Of a DNA stretch of 64,000 nt, positions 43,135 through 52,947 are shown piece after piece. Source of the DNA: JAIQFL01 sp035295745 (lineage in GTDB: Bacteria > Acidobacteriota > Terriglobia > Bryobacterales > Bryobacteraceae). Both the position numbers and the translations under genes were made by a program. Location of the stretch: the NCBI GenBank assembly GCA_035295745.1, contig DATGIL010000070.1, positions 14,810 to 78,809 on the forward strand, in the 5' to 3' direction. The notes under the pieces are model-generated. The model ran no database searches, was not told the DNA's origin, and was given only the letters and a program-made list of their open reading frames with translations. Each line of letters opens with the position of its first letter. Within the stretch, counting starts at the first letter, position 1.

Positions 43135-44409
43135 CTATGCCGTCTTGAGTTCCCTCTCTACCATCTCGCTGAAAGTATCGATGTCGCGCAAGGTCGTATA
43201 GACATTCGGAGTTACGCGCAACCCCGTATACTCCTCGTGCCCCATCATGGCGGTCAGGATGTTGTATTTGCTCCAGAGCGCTTCGTGGATCTTCGCGGGG
43301 TCGACGCCCTGGAATGCGAGGAACCCGATGCCGCACGATTGCGCCGGATCCTGGCTGTGCAGAATGCGGCATTTGGGGTTCTGTGCTAGACGGCTCGCCC
43401 AGCGATCGCGCAAGTAGCGCAGGCGTGCCGCTTTCCGGTCTACGCCTAAGCTCTCGTTGAAAACCAGCGCTTCGCTGATAGCATCGTGATTGGCCGCTGG
43501 ATGAGTTCCGATCTCCTCAAATTTCCGGATATCTCCCGCCTGCTTTTCGCCCGAAGCCATCAGGGACCATGTGCTGGCGATCCGCGACTTTCTTACATAC
43601 AGAAAGCCGGTTCCGACCGGGGCGTAGGTCCACTTGTGCAGACTCACGCCGTAGTAGTCGCAATCCAGATCAGAGATCTTGTAGGGGAAGTGACTGAAGG
43701 CGTGCGCACCATCGACGATCACTGGGATGTTGCGGGCGTGTGCCATCTGGCAGATGCGTTTCACCGGGAAAATCTGGCCGGTGCGGTTGGTGATGTGGCA
43801 GACCAGGATCAGCTTCGTGCGAGGCGTCACCGCCTTTTCAAAGCGCTGATACAGGTCGTCCATGCTGGGCGGCGGCACCGGGAACGAGATCATCTTCAGC
43901 ACGATGCCTTCGCGCCGTTCGCGCTGCTGGAACGTGGTGAGCATGCGCGGATAGTCCTGGTTGGTGGTCAGGACCTCGTCGCCTTTTTGCAGATCGACGC
44001 CATACTGCGCGTTCTCCAGGCTCTCGCTGGAGTTGCGAGTGATGGCGATCTCCTCGGCATCGCATCCGGCCGCGGCTGCAATCTGCCGCCTCACCATCTC
44101 CGCCTGCCGTTCCAACACATTGACCATGGTGTGCCAGGGCCCCATATCGCTGTACTCGAGATAGCGGCGCATCGCGTCCTGGACGCTACGGGGCGAAGGA
44201 CTGCAATAACCGTTGTTCAAGTTGACGATATTCCGGTCGACGCTAAACGCGGTCCGGACCTCCGACCAGAAATCCTCGTCGGAAGCCACATCCTCGGGCG
44301 TACGGCCTTTTACCGACGTTGCCGCTGCTGAGACCCGCGGAATGGCGTGATCTTGCAACGCGGCTACGGCCGTTCCCGTCGCCAATTGAAAGAAACTTCT
44401 ACGGTTCAT
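43135..44409 (-). CDS. Exported class V aminotransferase / isopenicillin N epimerase-like PLP enzyme
   Basis: 424 residues from the ATG at 44409 with a Tat-like leader 'MNRRSFFQLATGTAVAAL'. 'VNLNNGYCSPSPRSVQDAM' begins the fold; 'ITRNSSESLENAQYGVDLQK' is the phosphate region; 'IPVIVDGAHAFSHFPY' has the PLP-contacting Asp; 'YYGVSLHKWTYAPVGTGFLY' carries the Schiff-base lysine. Class V enzymes act on amino acids (desulfuration, racemisation, transamination). The substrate is unknown. A Tat leader fits export of the cofactor-loaded protein. Confidence 0.88.
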   Translation of the reverse strand: MNRRSFFQLATGTAVAALQDHAIPRVSAAATSVKGRTPEDVASDEDFWSEVRTAFSVDRNIVNLNNGYCSPSPRSVQDAMRRYLEYSDMGPWHTMVNVLERQAEMVRRQIAAAAGCDAEEIAITRNSSESLENAQYGVDLQKGDEVLTTNQDYPRMLTTFQQRERREGIVLKMISFPVPPPSMDDLYQRFEKAVTPRTKLILVCHITNRTGQIFPVKRICQMAHARNIPVIVDGAHAFSHFPYKISDLDCDYYGVSLHKWTYAPVGTGFLYVRKSRIASTWSLMASGEKQAGDIRKFEEIGTHPAANHDAISEALVFNESLGVDRKAARLRYLRDRWASRLAQNPKCRILHSQDPAQSCGIGFLAFQGVDPAKIHEALWSKYNILTAMMGHEEYTGLRVTPNVYTTLRDIDTFSEMVERELKTA

Positions 44410-44419
44410 ATAGTGGTGA

Positions 44420-44448
44420 ATGCTATAGCATCCATGCCCCAGGGTCAA
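44420..44448 (-). promoter_or_regulatory. Candidate sigma-70-type promoter of the PLP enzyme gene
   Basis: On the minus strand TTGACC (44448-44443) and TAGCAT (44425-44420) are 17 bases apart, upstream of the ATG at 44409. The -10 lies in a perfect palindrome ATGCTATAGCAT (44420-44431) that could also be an operator. Confidence 0.4.
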
Positions 44449-44541
44449 GTTGAGGGGTCGACACAATTGAGGGCTCGGCACAGTTTAGGGGTGGACAATT
44501 CGAATGCCAGAGCCGCACCCGTCGCGGGATAATGGTAGACA

Positions 44542-46209
44542 ATGCGGCAGTTGTTGATTCTCGGTCTGCTCCCCGGCCTGTTGGCGGCCGATGACCATTG
44601 GATTAAGTTCGCGTCCGGCCCGTTCGAAGTCTACACCGATGCGGGCCCGCGCGCCGGGCGCGAGGCGATGGTGCGCTTCCTGGAATTTCGCCACGCGTTG
44701 GGCGCACTCGTGGGCGAGCAGGATCTGCAGACTCCCGAGCCGGTTCGCATCCTCGTTTTCAAAAGTTCCAAGGGCTGGACGTCGCCCGGCCCCCTCACCG
44801 AAGGCCGCGACCGCTACGCCATCGTGCTGCAGGATAAGGGTGCGGTCTCGCAAGCTACGTACACCGACCTGGCGCGACTCTTCCTAAATGCCAACACCAC
44901 GCAGATGCCGCCCGCTTTCGAACATGGACTGCTTGAGTTTCTATCCACCATCGAGATCAACGGGATTCGCATCACGGTGGGCGCGCCTCCTCCGGGCACT
45001 CCCGATCTGGATTGGGCGCGCGTTCATCTCCTCGTAGTGGATCCGGAGTATTTCGGCAAGATTCACGTGTTGCTTTACAATCTGCGCAAAGGCGTAGACG
45101 AGGAGCCGGCGTTTCGCAATGCGTTCGGCAAAGGCCGCGCCGAGATTGAAGCGCAAGCTAAACAGCATCTGGCGGCAGGACATTTCGGAACCAGTACCAT
45201 TTCCAGCCAACCGTTGGCCGAGAGCGATTTTCAGGAGCGGCAAGTTTCCGAATCCGAAATCCGGCTGGCACGCGCCGACCTGCTCGCGGGCAGCCAGTCC
45301 ACAGCGGAGTACGAGAGCCTGTTGCGCGATCATGTCAAGGTGCCGGAAGCCGAGGAGGGATTGGGCCTGCTGGCACTCCGCGACCACCACAATGACGAAG
45401 CGCGCCGCCATTTCGCCGCCTCGATGGAGGCAGGGACCAAAAGCGCGCGCTGCTTGATCGAATATGCCAAGCTCGAGGCCGACAATGACAAGGCTACGCA
45501 GGCGCTCTTGAAGGCCGCGGGCATCAACCCCAAGCTCGAAGAGCCGTTCGTCCTCATGGCGCAGCGTGACACCGATCCACGCAAACGCCTGGCGCATTGG
45601 AAGGCCGCTACTGAGCGCAATCCGCGCAATCCGGCTTATTGGAAGGCGCTGGCGGATTGTTATCTGGAAGATCACAACTACGCGGAGGCGGCCAAAGCGT
45701 GGCGGGGCGGGGAACAGTCGGCCACCGATCCCGCCGAGCGCCAGCGCATGCATGAGGCGCGCATGGCGATCGAGCAGCAGCGGCTCGACTACGAAGAGGC
45801 AGAGAAGCGCCGCCAGGCAGAGGAAGAGGCGCGCGATCTGGAACGCCTGAAGGCAAAGGCTCGCGCCGAGGTCCACGAACTCGAGGCCAAGGCCAATGCG
45901 AACGGGCCGAAGCACGATCCAAACGCGATCCCCTGGTGGGAGGGCCCCGCGCCCGCGGGCAAGCTCACTGGCACTTTGAAGCAGGTGGACTGCCTGGGTA
46001 AACAGGCGCGCCTGGTGGTGGAAGGAGAAGACCACAAGATCGTCAAGCTGCTGGTGCTCGACCCCAGCCAGATTGCGATTTCGGGCGGAGGCGAACAAAG
46101 TCTCGGCTGCGGTGTACAGAAGGCGCGCCACGTCGTGGTTGGTTACGCCCCGAAAGCCAACGCGCGGCTGGCGACTGTAGGCGAAGTGGCCACCATTGAG
46201 TTCCAGTGA
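44542..46209 (+). CDS. Secreted TPR protein with a DUF1570-like front
   Basis: 555 residues with a short signal peptide 'MRQLLILGLLPGLLAAD'. Residues 20-210 ('WIKFASGPFEVYTDAGPRAG', 'RYAIVLQDKGAVSQATYTDL') resemble the peptidase-like domain placed ahead of TPRs in acidobacterial secreted proteins, but no HExxH motif is present. TPR-like helices follow to about 420, then a strongly charged coiled coil (about 415-455) and a 90-residue beta domain with two cysteines ('LKQVDCLGKQARLVVEGEDH', 'SLGCGVQKARHVVVGYA'). It overlaps the MFS gene by four bases. Confidence 0.75.
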   Translation: MRQLLILGLLPGLLAADDHWIKFASGPFEVYTDAGPRAGREAMVRFLEFRHALGALVGEQDLQTPEPVRILVFKSSKGWTSPGPLTEGRDRYAIVLQDKGAVSQATYTDLARLFLNANTTQMPPAFEHGLLEFLSTIEINGIRITVGAPPPGTPDLDWARVHLLVVDPEYFGKIHVLLYNLRKGVDEEPAFRNAFGKGRAEIEAQAKQHLAAGHFGTSTISSQPLAESDFQERQVSESEIRLARADLLAGSQSTAEYESLLRDHVKVPEAEEGLGLLALRDHHNDEARRHFAASMEAGTKSARCLIEYAKLEADNDKATQALLKAAGINPKLEEPFVLMAQRDTDPRKRLAHWKAATERNPRNPAYWKALADCYLEDHNYAEAAKAWRGGEQSATDPAERQRMHEARMAIEQQRLDYEEAEKRRQAEEEARDLERLKAKARAEVHELEAKANANGPKHDPNAIPWWEGPAPAGKLTGTLKQVDCLGKQARLVVEGEDHKIVKLLVLDPSQIAISGGGEQSLGCGVQKARHVVVGYAPKANARLATVGEVATIEFQ

Positions 46210-47402
46210 ACGGCGCTTCCGACGTAACACGGCTCCGCTGGGTAGCGCTGGCAGTGTTCGTTCTTTCCACTGCGATCAATTACCTGGACCGCACCACGCT
46301 GGCGCAACTCGCTGCACCAATTTCTGATGAATTTCATTTGTCGAATGCCCAGTACGGCCTGGTCCTGACGGCTTTCTTCATTCCGTATGCCACAATGGCG
46401 CCGTTCGCCGGTTGGGTCATCGACAATATTGGGTTGAGTTGGGCCGCGAGCCTGGCGGTAGGTCTGTGGTCCTTGGCAGGAATCGCAACGGGGTTCTCAC
46501 GAGGCCTCACCGCGCTGGTGATCTGCCGCGCAATTCTCGGATTGGCGGAGGCTGGCGGCATCCCCGCGGCGGCCAAGGCGATTCACCAGTACTTGAGGCC
46601 AGCGGAACGGTCACTCGGCAATGCGCTGAACCAGACGGGTGTGAGTGTGGGGATCATCGCGGCAACTCCCCTGGCGACTGCTCTCGCTGTTTGGAAAGGC
46701 TGGCGATCCGCTTTCATCGTCACAGGGATGCTCGGTCTGCTCTGGATTCCATTGTGGAACTGGGTGGCGCGCAAGGTGCCGGTTGCCGCACTACCCAAGC
46801 CGCCAGCCGGCGCTGGTACGGCACTGCTGACCGACTCTCGCCTCTGGACGTTTATCGTCGCCAATGCCCTGAGCATGGTCGGCTACTCGCTCTGGACGAG
46901 TTGGACTCCCAAGTACCTCATGCGCGTCCATCATCTCTCGCTGGTGGAGGTGGCTTGGTACACGTGGATTCCACCGCTGTGCGCGCTGCTGGGCGGCCTC
47001 ACCGGCGGGTGGCTGTCCCTGCGCCTGGCGGATCGTGGCATTCCAGCCCTGGCAGCTCGATTTCGCGTATGTCTGCTGGCGGGTGGAATCTCGCTTCTCA
47101 CGGCTCTCCTTCCGTACGCACCCGATGCAAGGTGGAGCTGCGCCGGCATCTCGCTCAGTTTCGCTGCCGTCGCGGCATTCAGCGTGAACATGTACAGCAT
47201 GCCTCTGGATGCCTTCGGAGGCGCACGAGCTGCGTTCGCGGTATCGTTCCTGACGGCATCGGCGGGCGGAATCGCCGCAACGATCTCCTATCCGATCGGA
47301 AGAGTCGTCGACCTCTACGGCTACACACCCGTCACGCTGGTCGCGGCGATCACTCCCCTGGCGGCGTGTGTTTTGCTGTGGGGCACGAGGTCGATTCGGT
47401 GA
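46206..47402 (+). CDS. MFS transporter
   Basis: 398 residues, GTG start overlapping the previous stop. Twelve hydrophobic segments are expected. 'INYLDRTTLAQLAAPISDEF' with the conserved D-R after helix 1 and 'LGLAEAGGIPAAAKAIHQYL' are typical of the anion:cation symporter (hexuronate/phthalate) branch of the major facilitator superfamily. The likely substrate is an organic acid, but none can be named. It sits in an operon with the TPR protein and a glycosyltransferase. Confidence 0.85.
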   Translation: MNGASDVTRLRWVALAVFVLSTAINYLDRTTLAQLAAPISDEFHLSNAQYGLVLTAFFIPYATMAPFAGWVIDNIGLSWAASLAVGLWSLAGIATGFSRGLTALVICRAILGLAEAGGIPAAAKAIHQYLRPAERSLGNALNQTGVSVGIIAATPLATALAVWKGWRSAFIVTGMLGLLWIPLWNWVARKVPVAALPKPPAGAGTALLTDSRLWTFIVANALSMVGYSLWTSWTPKYLMRVHHLSLVEVAWYTWIPPLCALLGGLTGGWLSLRLADRGIPALAARFRVCLLAGGISLLTALLPYAPDARWSCAGISLSFAAVAAFSVNMYSMPLDAFGGARAAFAVSFLTASAGGIAATISYPIGRVVDLYGYTPVTLVAAITPLAACVLLWGTRSIR

Positions 47403-49003
47403 AGGACCGGCTGAAGCGCTGGATCTTCCGCCTTCTGCGCAAAGACCCCGAGCCCGTCGTAGTGACCTTCGCTAGCGGCGACGTCGATTTGTGCCGCAGA
47501 ATCTTCGACGAGATCCGGCGCCTGGTTCCCGAGCACGAGCACTTGTTCGTGACCGACGAGAACTGGCCGGAAATGCGGGCGAAGTTGAAACGCTGCCGCA
47601 TCGGGTTGGCTCCCGTCCTGCTCACACGAGAGCCGAATACGCTGCGCCGCGCGGCGTACCGGCTGGCCCCCCACAAGATCCTGGCCTACAATTCGCGGCT
47701 GGAGCGTCACCATCTGCGGCCGAACCTGCCTTCGCTGCTGTTCTGGCTGGGAGTGCCGCTCGATCGGATCTATCTGCGGCCTTGGTGGTGGCCATGGCCG
47801 AAGCGCGAACATTCACTGATCCCGACCGGATACCGGCGCATCGAAGGTCGCGCCTGTCGGCCCGGGCACCGAAGGGTGGCGGTGCTTTCGCCCTACTCGC
47901 CCTATCCTCTCTCGCATGGCGGCGCTGTGCGGATTTTCCATCTGCTGCGCGAGATCTCACAGGAGTTCGACGTCGAACTGCTTGCCTTCACGGATGGAGA
48001 CGCCGAGCCGGACCTGGCGCCCGTGCTGGAGTTCTGCTCGCGTGTGGTGCTGGTGAAGAAACCGAGGTATCGGGAGCCGCGTTGGTCCACTCTGTTGCCC
48101 CCGGAAGTGCACGAGTTCCGCTCCACGGCAATGCGCCAGGCGATCGCCGAGGAACGACGCGATTTCGGTTTCGAGCGGCTCCAGGTGGAATACACGCAGC
48201 TTGCCGAATACGGCGGCGACATTCTGGTGGAGCATGACGTGACCTTCGATCTCTTCGCGCAGATTGCGCACCGCGAGCCCGGGATCTCGCACTGGTGGGA
48301 CCTCTATCGCTGGCGCCGTTTCGAATTGTTGCAGGTGCATCGCTATTCGCGCGTGGTGGTGATGTCGAAGAAGGATGTCGAACTACTCGGGCCCGGCGTG
48401 GCGGCCACGGTAGTGGAAAATGGTGTGGATCCCGCGCGATTTCGCGGCGAACCGGAAATCGATGGCGAGCGCTTGCTCTTCATCGGTTCGTTTCGTCATT
48501 TTCCAAATATCGAGGCCTACCGATTCTTTACGGAGCGGGTCTGGCCGCTGCTTCGCGACAAGTTTCCGAATCTGACCCTCACGGTGGTGTGCGGCGCGGA
48601 TCCGCTCACATATTGGCGCGCCTTCGCCGACTCTCCGGAACCACCGCCGGACGAGCGCATTCGCATGCTGGATTTCGTGGCCGATGTGCGGCCGCTATAC
48701 GTCGAAGCGAATCTGGTGATCGTGCCCACCACGGTTTCGGCAGGGACCAACGTCAAGGTGCTGGAAGCGATGGCGATGCAGCGTGCGGTGGTCTCGACAA
48801 CCTCGGGATGTGCGGGCTTGGGCCTGTTACATGGACATAGTGTGTGGGTGGGCGACACGCCAGAGGCATTCGCGGCAGGTGTGGCGACGCTGATCGGGGA
48901 TCCCGAACGTCGCGTGCAGATTGCGCAGGCGGCACACGGTCACGCGATGCGTAACTTCGATTGGGCGGCGATCGGCGAAAAGCAGCGCGAGTTGCTGCGG
49001 TAG
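47399..49003 (+). CDS. Glycosyltransferase family 4-like protein
   Basis: 534 residues from GTG at 47399, overlapping the MFS stop by four bases. The N-terminal 140 residues are not of GT type ('VVVTFASGDVDLCRRIFDEI') and look like a second Rossmann-like domain. From about 155, 'RVAVLSPYSPYPLSHGGAVR' starts a GT-B fold; 'ATVVENGVDPARF', 'LLFIGSFRHFPNIEAYRFF' and 'VPTTVSAGTNVKVLEAMAMQ' with the donor-binding glutamate are GT4 features. It likely adds a sugar to a surface polymer or lipid. Confidence 0.85.
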   Translation: MKDRLKRWIFRLLRKDPEPVVVTFASGDVDLCRRIFDEIRRLVPEHEHLFVTDENWPEMRAKLKRCRIGLAPVLLTREPNTLRRAAYRLAPHKILAYNSRLERHHLRPNLPSLLFWLGVPLDRIYLRPWWWPWPKREHSLIPTGYRRIEGRACRPGHRRVAVLSPYSPYPLSHGGAVRIFHLLREISQEFDVELLAFTDGDAEPDLAPVLEFCSRVVLVKKPRYREPRWSTLLPPEVHEFRSTAMRQAIAEERRDFGFERLQVEYTQLAEYGGDILVEHDVTFDLFAQIAHREPGISHWWDLYRWRRFELLQVHRYSRVVVMSKKDVELLGPGVAATVVENGVDPARFRGEPEIDGERLLFIGSFRHFPNIEAYRFFTERVWPLLRDKFPNLTLTVVCGADPLTYWRAFADSPEPPPDERIRMLDFVADVRPLYVEANLVIVPTTVSAGTNVKVLEAMAMQRAVVSTTSGCAGLGLLHGHSVWVGDTPEAFAAGVATLIGDPERRVQIAQAAHGHAMRNFDWAAIGEKQRELLR

Positions 49004-49077
49004 AATGGCTGCGATCCCGAATCGCACAGACTGTGAACGGAATTGATTGTCGGATTTCAACGGCGATCCTTGGAACT

Positions 49078-49500
49078 ATGATGGGACTAACTCGCAGAAG
49101 TGGCCTCAACCTGTTGTTGTGTGTACTTCTGGTGGGCTGCACGAGCGGCGATAACAGAGCATCCATCGAAGAGAAGGACCTTGCAGGCGCGTGGGTATTA
49201 GAAACAGTGGGCGGTAGCCCGCCCAGCACCGTCAATATCAAATCCTGGCGAATTAATTTCTCGGCCAACCAAAAATGGACCTACTCAGGCGAAATGACCG
49301 GGCCCTTCGGCGGAGCTCAGGTCAGCGGCTCGGGGACATGGACAATTAGCGCAGTTGTGCTGGAATATACCGCCGGAAACAACAAAGGGCAATCCATAGT
49401 GACGATCCAAAATGGGACCCTCACGCTATCCCCCGATCCGGTAATCATGCCGGACGGCAAGACCCCGACCGTCACGAAATACCGCAGGGCAAATGAGTAG
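49078..49500 (+). CDS. Small lipoprotein, lipocalin-like
   Basis: 140 residues from ATG 49078 (or 49081). 'LNLLLCVLLVGC' is a lipobox with the lipidated cysteine near residue 22. The mature part begins 'LAGAWVLETVGGSPPSTVNI' and continues as regular strands ('WTYSGEMTGPFGGAQVSGSG', 'QSIVTIQNGTLTLSPDPV'), the pattern of lipocalin-like META/DUF proteins. It is probably anchored in the outer membrane. Function unknown. Confidence 0.7.
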   Translation: MMGLTRRSGLNLLLCVLLVGCTSGDNRASIEEKDLAGAWVLETVGGSPPSTVNIKSWRINFSANQKWTYSGEMTGPFGGAQVSGSGTWTISAVVLEYTAGNNKGQSIVTIQNGTLTLSPDPVIMPDGKTPTVTKYRRANE

Positions 49501-49686
49501 GACTCAGGATTAAATCTGCCGGCTGAGGCGCACGGCGCCGCCCGACGACCCCCAGTGACTGAAGTCCCGGGCCGGCTCTGCTCACAAGCCCTACTTGGTT
49601 CAACATGCCTTTCGCTGGCCTACACGTCCCTCAATGGCTTGAAGACGCTATCCAAATACTTCGGCATGTACCGTCGTCGTGGTGTC

Positions 49687-50658
49687 TTACCAGCCTTCCC
49701 ATACGTATGCCGAGAATCGGCGAACCACGTGGAATCCTACCCTCTCGTACAGAGAGACGGCGTCCGCGTTCGCTGCGGTCACGGTGAGACTCGCTGAGTG
49801 GCATCCCATCTCGCGTAAGACAGTCAGGGATTGGCGCAATAAGGCATGACCGACCCCTGTGCCCCGTACCGAAGGAGAGACGCAGATCTGGGTGATGTGC
49901 CCCGATTCAGGCGCGACCAGGCTCGCCAGCGAGATGCCGCATAAGTGGCCGGAGGCGGCCTCGAAGGCCGCGAACGACGCGGGCCGGAAGAAGGTGCCGC
50001 ATCCCGGATATTGCACGATGTTGTACAGGAAACGCCGCGCACCTCCGGCGGTTCGGTACTGATCGTTGATCGAGCTATCGATGTGGCCGCTGTACGCGGA
50101 CGCGATCAGGTGGGCCGCCGTGTCCTGGTAGTGATCCGACCAGCGCTCCAGGAAAATGGGCTTGCGGATACGGCCTTCCGCCAGGGGCGATTTCCGCAGG
50201 TCGACGCGCATAAAGTTTCGATCGAAACTCGCCAGGCAATCCGCGCGAGGAATGTCGCGCTTGGCGGTAAACCTCAACATCATGAGTTGCGACTCGATGC
50301 GAGTGATTGTTGGGTTGGAAATGATCGCCTGCAGCGCCCAATCGAGCAGGAGATTCTCGCGCTCAGGGGTACGGAACTCGCGGCGCACATAGAGGTCGCC
50401 GATCAGGCCTTTGTTGTCCTCGGTCACATAGTAGAGGTATCCCACCACGTGGCCATCTTCGATAAGGGCGCTCCCGTTCAACGCTCGCAGGTCCACGAAG
50501 CGCCGGACCAGGTCGGCCGACTTCTCAAACTCCCATTCGAGTTCGTTTCGCCAGGATGCCGTCTCCTCCTGCAGCAGGGATTCCAGGTCCCGCGCGGCAA
50601 GCCTCCGCAGGTCGACAATTTCCGGCCGCAGCGGAACAGGTGAGAGCCTGGCAGCCAT
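49687..50658 (-). CDS. Double GNAT N-acetyltransferase
   Basis: 323 residues. Two GNAT halves are visible. The first has 'GHVVGYLYYVTEDNKGLIGD' and 'LYVRREFRTPERENLLLDWA'. The second ends with the classical acetyl-CoA motif 'HITQICVSPSVRGTGVGHAL' and 'LTVTAANADAVSLYERVGFH'. Only the second half has an intact Q/RxxGxG/A loop. Substrate unknown. It follows the M49 peptidase by 11 bases on the same strand. Confidence 0.85.
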   Translation of the reverse strand: MAARLSPVPLRPEIVDLRRLAARDLESLLQEETASWRNELEWEFEKSADLVRRFVDLRALNGSALIEDGHVVGYLYYVTEDNKGLIGDLYVRREFRTPERENLLLDWALQAIISNPTITRIESQLMMLRFTAKRDIPRADCLASFDRNFMRVDLRKSPLAEGRIRKPIFLERWSDHYQDTAAHLIASAYSGHIDSSINDQYRTAGGARRFLYNIVQYPGCGTFFRPASFAAFEAASGHLCGISLASLVAPESGHITQICVSPSVRGTGVGHALLRQSLTVLREMGCHSASLTVTAANADAVSLYERVGFHVVRRFSAYVWEGW

Positions 50659-50669
50659 CGAGGTGCCTG

Positions 50670-52688
50670 TTATTGTACCCCGTACATGGCGGCGTAGCTC
50701 AATTGCTGACGTACAAAGTCGCGAGGGTACGAGATACTAACCGAAGTTATCTTACCCGCAGGGTCGAACTTCGCAGTCAGATCGGCGTTGATGCCGCACC
50801 AGTAACTGGGTATGTTGAGTTTGTTGTATCGGGCGGTGACCTGGTCGCGCAGAGCCGGGTCGAAATGAACGCCATAGCGATCCACCAGCGCCTTGATCGC
50901 CGCGTAGTCTCCCTCGCCTTTGATGCGCATCAGTTCCGCCAGCAGCATCCCCACCCCTTCGTGCATCTTCTGGAAGTCTTTCAGTTGGAAGTAGGTTTTG
51001 CCGTTACGCTGAACCTTCTCGATGGCGCCGGTCTTGTCCATCACATAGTTCACGATGAGTTGCCGATTGCGCTGATGATCTTCTTCGATGGTGTCGCCAT
51101 GTGGGATGCGCTGGAGTTGCATGAGCACAGTGCGCACGGCGTTGTAGTACATCACTTGCCCAACGGCTGGATTGGAAACGAGGCCCAATTCCTGGAGTTT
51201 GGGATCGAAGATGCTCCAGAGTGCCATCAGGTCGGCGCGCGCCTCTTCCAAGGTCGAGAAGTATTCCTTCAAATAAGGCTCGGCGCCCCCTTGCAATTTG
51301 GGATTGAGCTTGCCCGAGCCATGGCCGATGACCTCGTGAAGCGCGGTCATCAGATCGGACGCTTCTTCGCCGTATTTTTTGGTCAGATCGATCTCGCCTT
51401 GCGACGCAGAGAACTCCTCCACAGGACCCTCGCCGGTGCCCAGGCGCAGGGTGCGGGAACTGCCGGTGAACAGAAAGCTTTTACTGCCGTACTTCTCGCG
51501 CACTTCGTTTTCGTTAGGCAGGTTGTCGCCCACCGTATTCACGTGAAAATCGCCAGTCTCGATGACGGTCTCGACCGCCTTCGCGAGCGGCGGTTTGACT
51601 CCCTGCTTCTTGTATTGCGGGGCCCAGGGGGCGTGGTCCTCGAAATACTGAGCGTTGGAAGCGAGCTTGACCATCAGCTGATTCAGTTTCTGATCGGTGA
51701 TGGTGACGAAGCTCTGCGATGTGCCTTTGGCGGCGCGAGCATCGCGGTAGACCTCGATGAAGCCGTTGGCGAAATCCACGGGCGGATTGTTCTGCACCCA
51801 CGCCACGCCGAAGCGGATCCAGTCGGCCGGGTCGCCCGTCTGATAGTAGTGGATCAGGGAAGCGATAACCTCGTCTTGGCCCGGCTCCGCGTAGGTGCGG
51901 GCCTTGGCGAAGGCGTCATTTGCCTTCTTCAGAAATTCGGCATACACCCCGGGTGCGACTTTTCCGTCGGGAGTTCCGGCGCGGTAAACCTCCTCCTCGA
52001 TTTTGCCGGACTTGTTCTTCACCAGGCGCGAGTTCAGAGGATGCAGATCGTGGTAGTCCTTGAGGTCTGCCATGCTCAGGCCGGAGTAGAAGTTGTTGGC
52101 GCTGGCTTGCAGGATGTCGAGTTTGCCCTCCGGACTCTTCGCGGTGATCATGGGTTGGAAGGCGGGATCGAATAGCGAGGGGCGCAGCGATTCTAGTTCG
52201 CGGTCGAGGTCAGCTTGATTGCGGATGGCGGGCGTGCCGTATGGAGTGCCCTTGAAACCGCCGCTGCGCAATGCCGCTGACGCCGCGGTCTTGAGATCGT
52301 CGACGGTGAATTCGGGCAGGAATTTCTGTGCGGTCATCTCACTGTGATTTCCGCGATTCGACCAGAAAAGCTTGGTGAAGTTCAAGATCTTCCCGCGGAC
52401 CTCGGGGCTGACTCCCGCGAGGTCTGGCTTCGCCACGATCGCTTCCAGGAGGCGCTTCTGACGAAGGCCGAAAGCAGAGTTCTGATCGTAGTTGATCGGG
52501 TCGATGGCGATCGAGGCCTGCGTCAGCCAATATGTGAGCGACTGTTTTCGGGGCGATAGTGTACGGAAGCTCTCCGCTTCGAGTTGGACGAATCCGGTGG
52601 TTCCCACGCGATCCACCAGCACGCGATTGTCAGCGGCAAACGCGGCGTAAGAAAAAGCGACGAACAGCAAGACGCGCAAAAGCAACAC
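50670..52688 (-). CDS. Secreted dipeptidyl-peptidase III-like zinc peptidase (M49)
   Basis: 672 residues with signal peptide 'MLLLRVLLFVAFSYAAFAAD'. His451 starts 'HEVIGHGSGKLNP', the HExxGH-type motif special to M49, and 'STLEEARADLMALWSIFDP' provides the third zinc ligand. Dipeptidyl-peptidase III removes dipeptides from peptide N-termini; bacterial homologues like this one are often annotated as dihydrofolate reductase or Zn-dependent hydrolases in error. The length is normal. It is probably periplasmic. Confidence 0.9.
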   Translation of the reverse strand: MLLLRVLLFVAFSYAAFAADNRVLVDRVGTTGFVQLEAESFRTLSPRKQSLTYWLTQASIAIDPINYDQNSAFGLRQKRLLEAIVAKPDLAGVSPEVRGKILNFTKLFWSNRGNHSEMTAQKFLPEFTVDDLKTAASAALRSGGFKGTPYGTPAIRNQADLDRELESLRPSLFDPAFQPMITAKSPEGKLDILQASANNFYSGLSMADLKDYHDLHPLNSRLVKNKSGKIEEEVYRAGTPDGKVAPGVYAEFLKKANDAFAKARTYAEPGQDEVIASLIHYYQTGDPADWIRFGVAWVQNNPPVDFANGFIEVYRDARAAKGTSQSFVTITDQKLNQLMVKLASNAQYFEDHAPWAPQYKKQGVKPPLAKAVETVIETGDFHVNTVGDNLPNENEVREKYGSKSFLFTGSSRTLRLGTGEGPVEEFSASQGEIDLTKKYGEEASDLMTALHEVIGHGSGKLNPKLQGGAEPYLKEYFSTLEEARADLMALWSIFDPKLQELGLVSNPAVGQVMYYNAVRTVLMQLQRIPHGDTIEEDHQRNRQLIVNYVMDKTGAIEKVQRNGKTYFQLKDFQKMHEGVGMLLAELMRIKGEGDYAAIKALVDRYGVHFDPALRDQVTARYNKLNIPSYWCGINADLTAKFDPAGKITSVSISYPRDFVRQQLSYAAMYGVQ

Positions 52689-52799
52689 CTCTCTGCCTAT
52701 ATGGTAGCGTTACGCGAAGCAGGGTCACCGGACTTCTCTTGGGGTATCCGCATTTCCAAGGTCCATGGCGCTGCAACCTCGCCCTTGACGTGTGCAGCC

Positions 52800-52868
52800 G
52801 TGGCGCAAACACTCCTGTTTGCCGCGTCGACACTCATGTCGACGCTTTCCGCGTGTCCGCTGATTCCG
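52800..52868 (+). repeat. Dispersed hairpin repeat, copy 2
   Basis: 69 bases with GCAAACA-CTCC-TGTTTGC and GCGTCGACA-CTCA-TGTCGACGC hairpins in tandem. Stems are perfect, loops are the same as in copy 1, and several stem positions differ from copy 1 on both arms. It lies in the 306-base gap between the M49 peptidase and TamB, which otherwise holds nothing I recognise. Confidence 0.75.
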
Positions 52869-52947
52869 TCATAACGAAGTGATTATTGCGCTGCCACGTC
52901 GAGACTTCCGCCTTTCGGATCCCGTTCCGGCCGGCGTGAACCGGATA

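Noticed and set aside
43012..43389. 125-codon plus-strand frame near the phage-like block that might be an integrase remnant
   Set aside because: No tyrosine or serine recombinase motif; it overlaps the PLP enzyme antisense.
46412..47398. Long open frame extending the glycosyltransferase upstream through the MFS gene
   Set aside because: It is an antiphase shadow of a clear MFS transporter; the glycosyltransferase starts at GTG 47399.
50556..52175. 539-codon plus-strand frame across the M49 peptidase
   Set aside because: Antisense shadow; the minus strand has the full M49 motif set.
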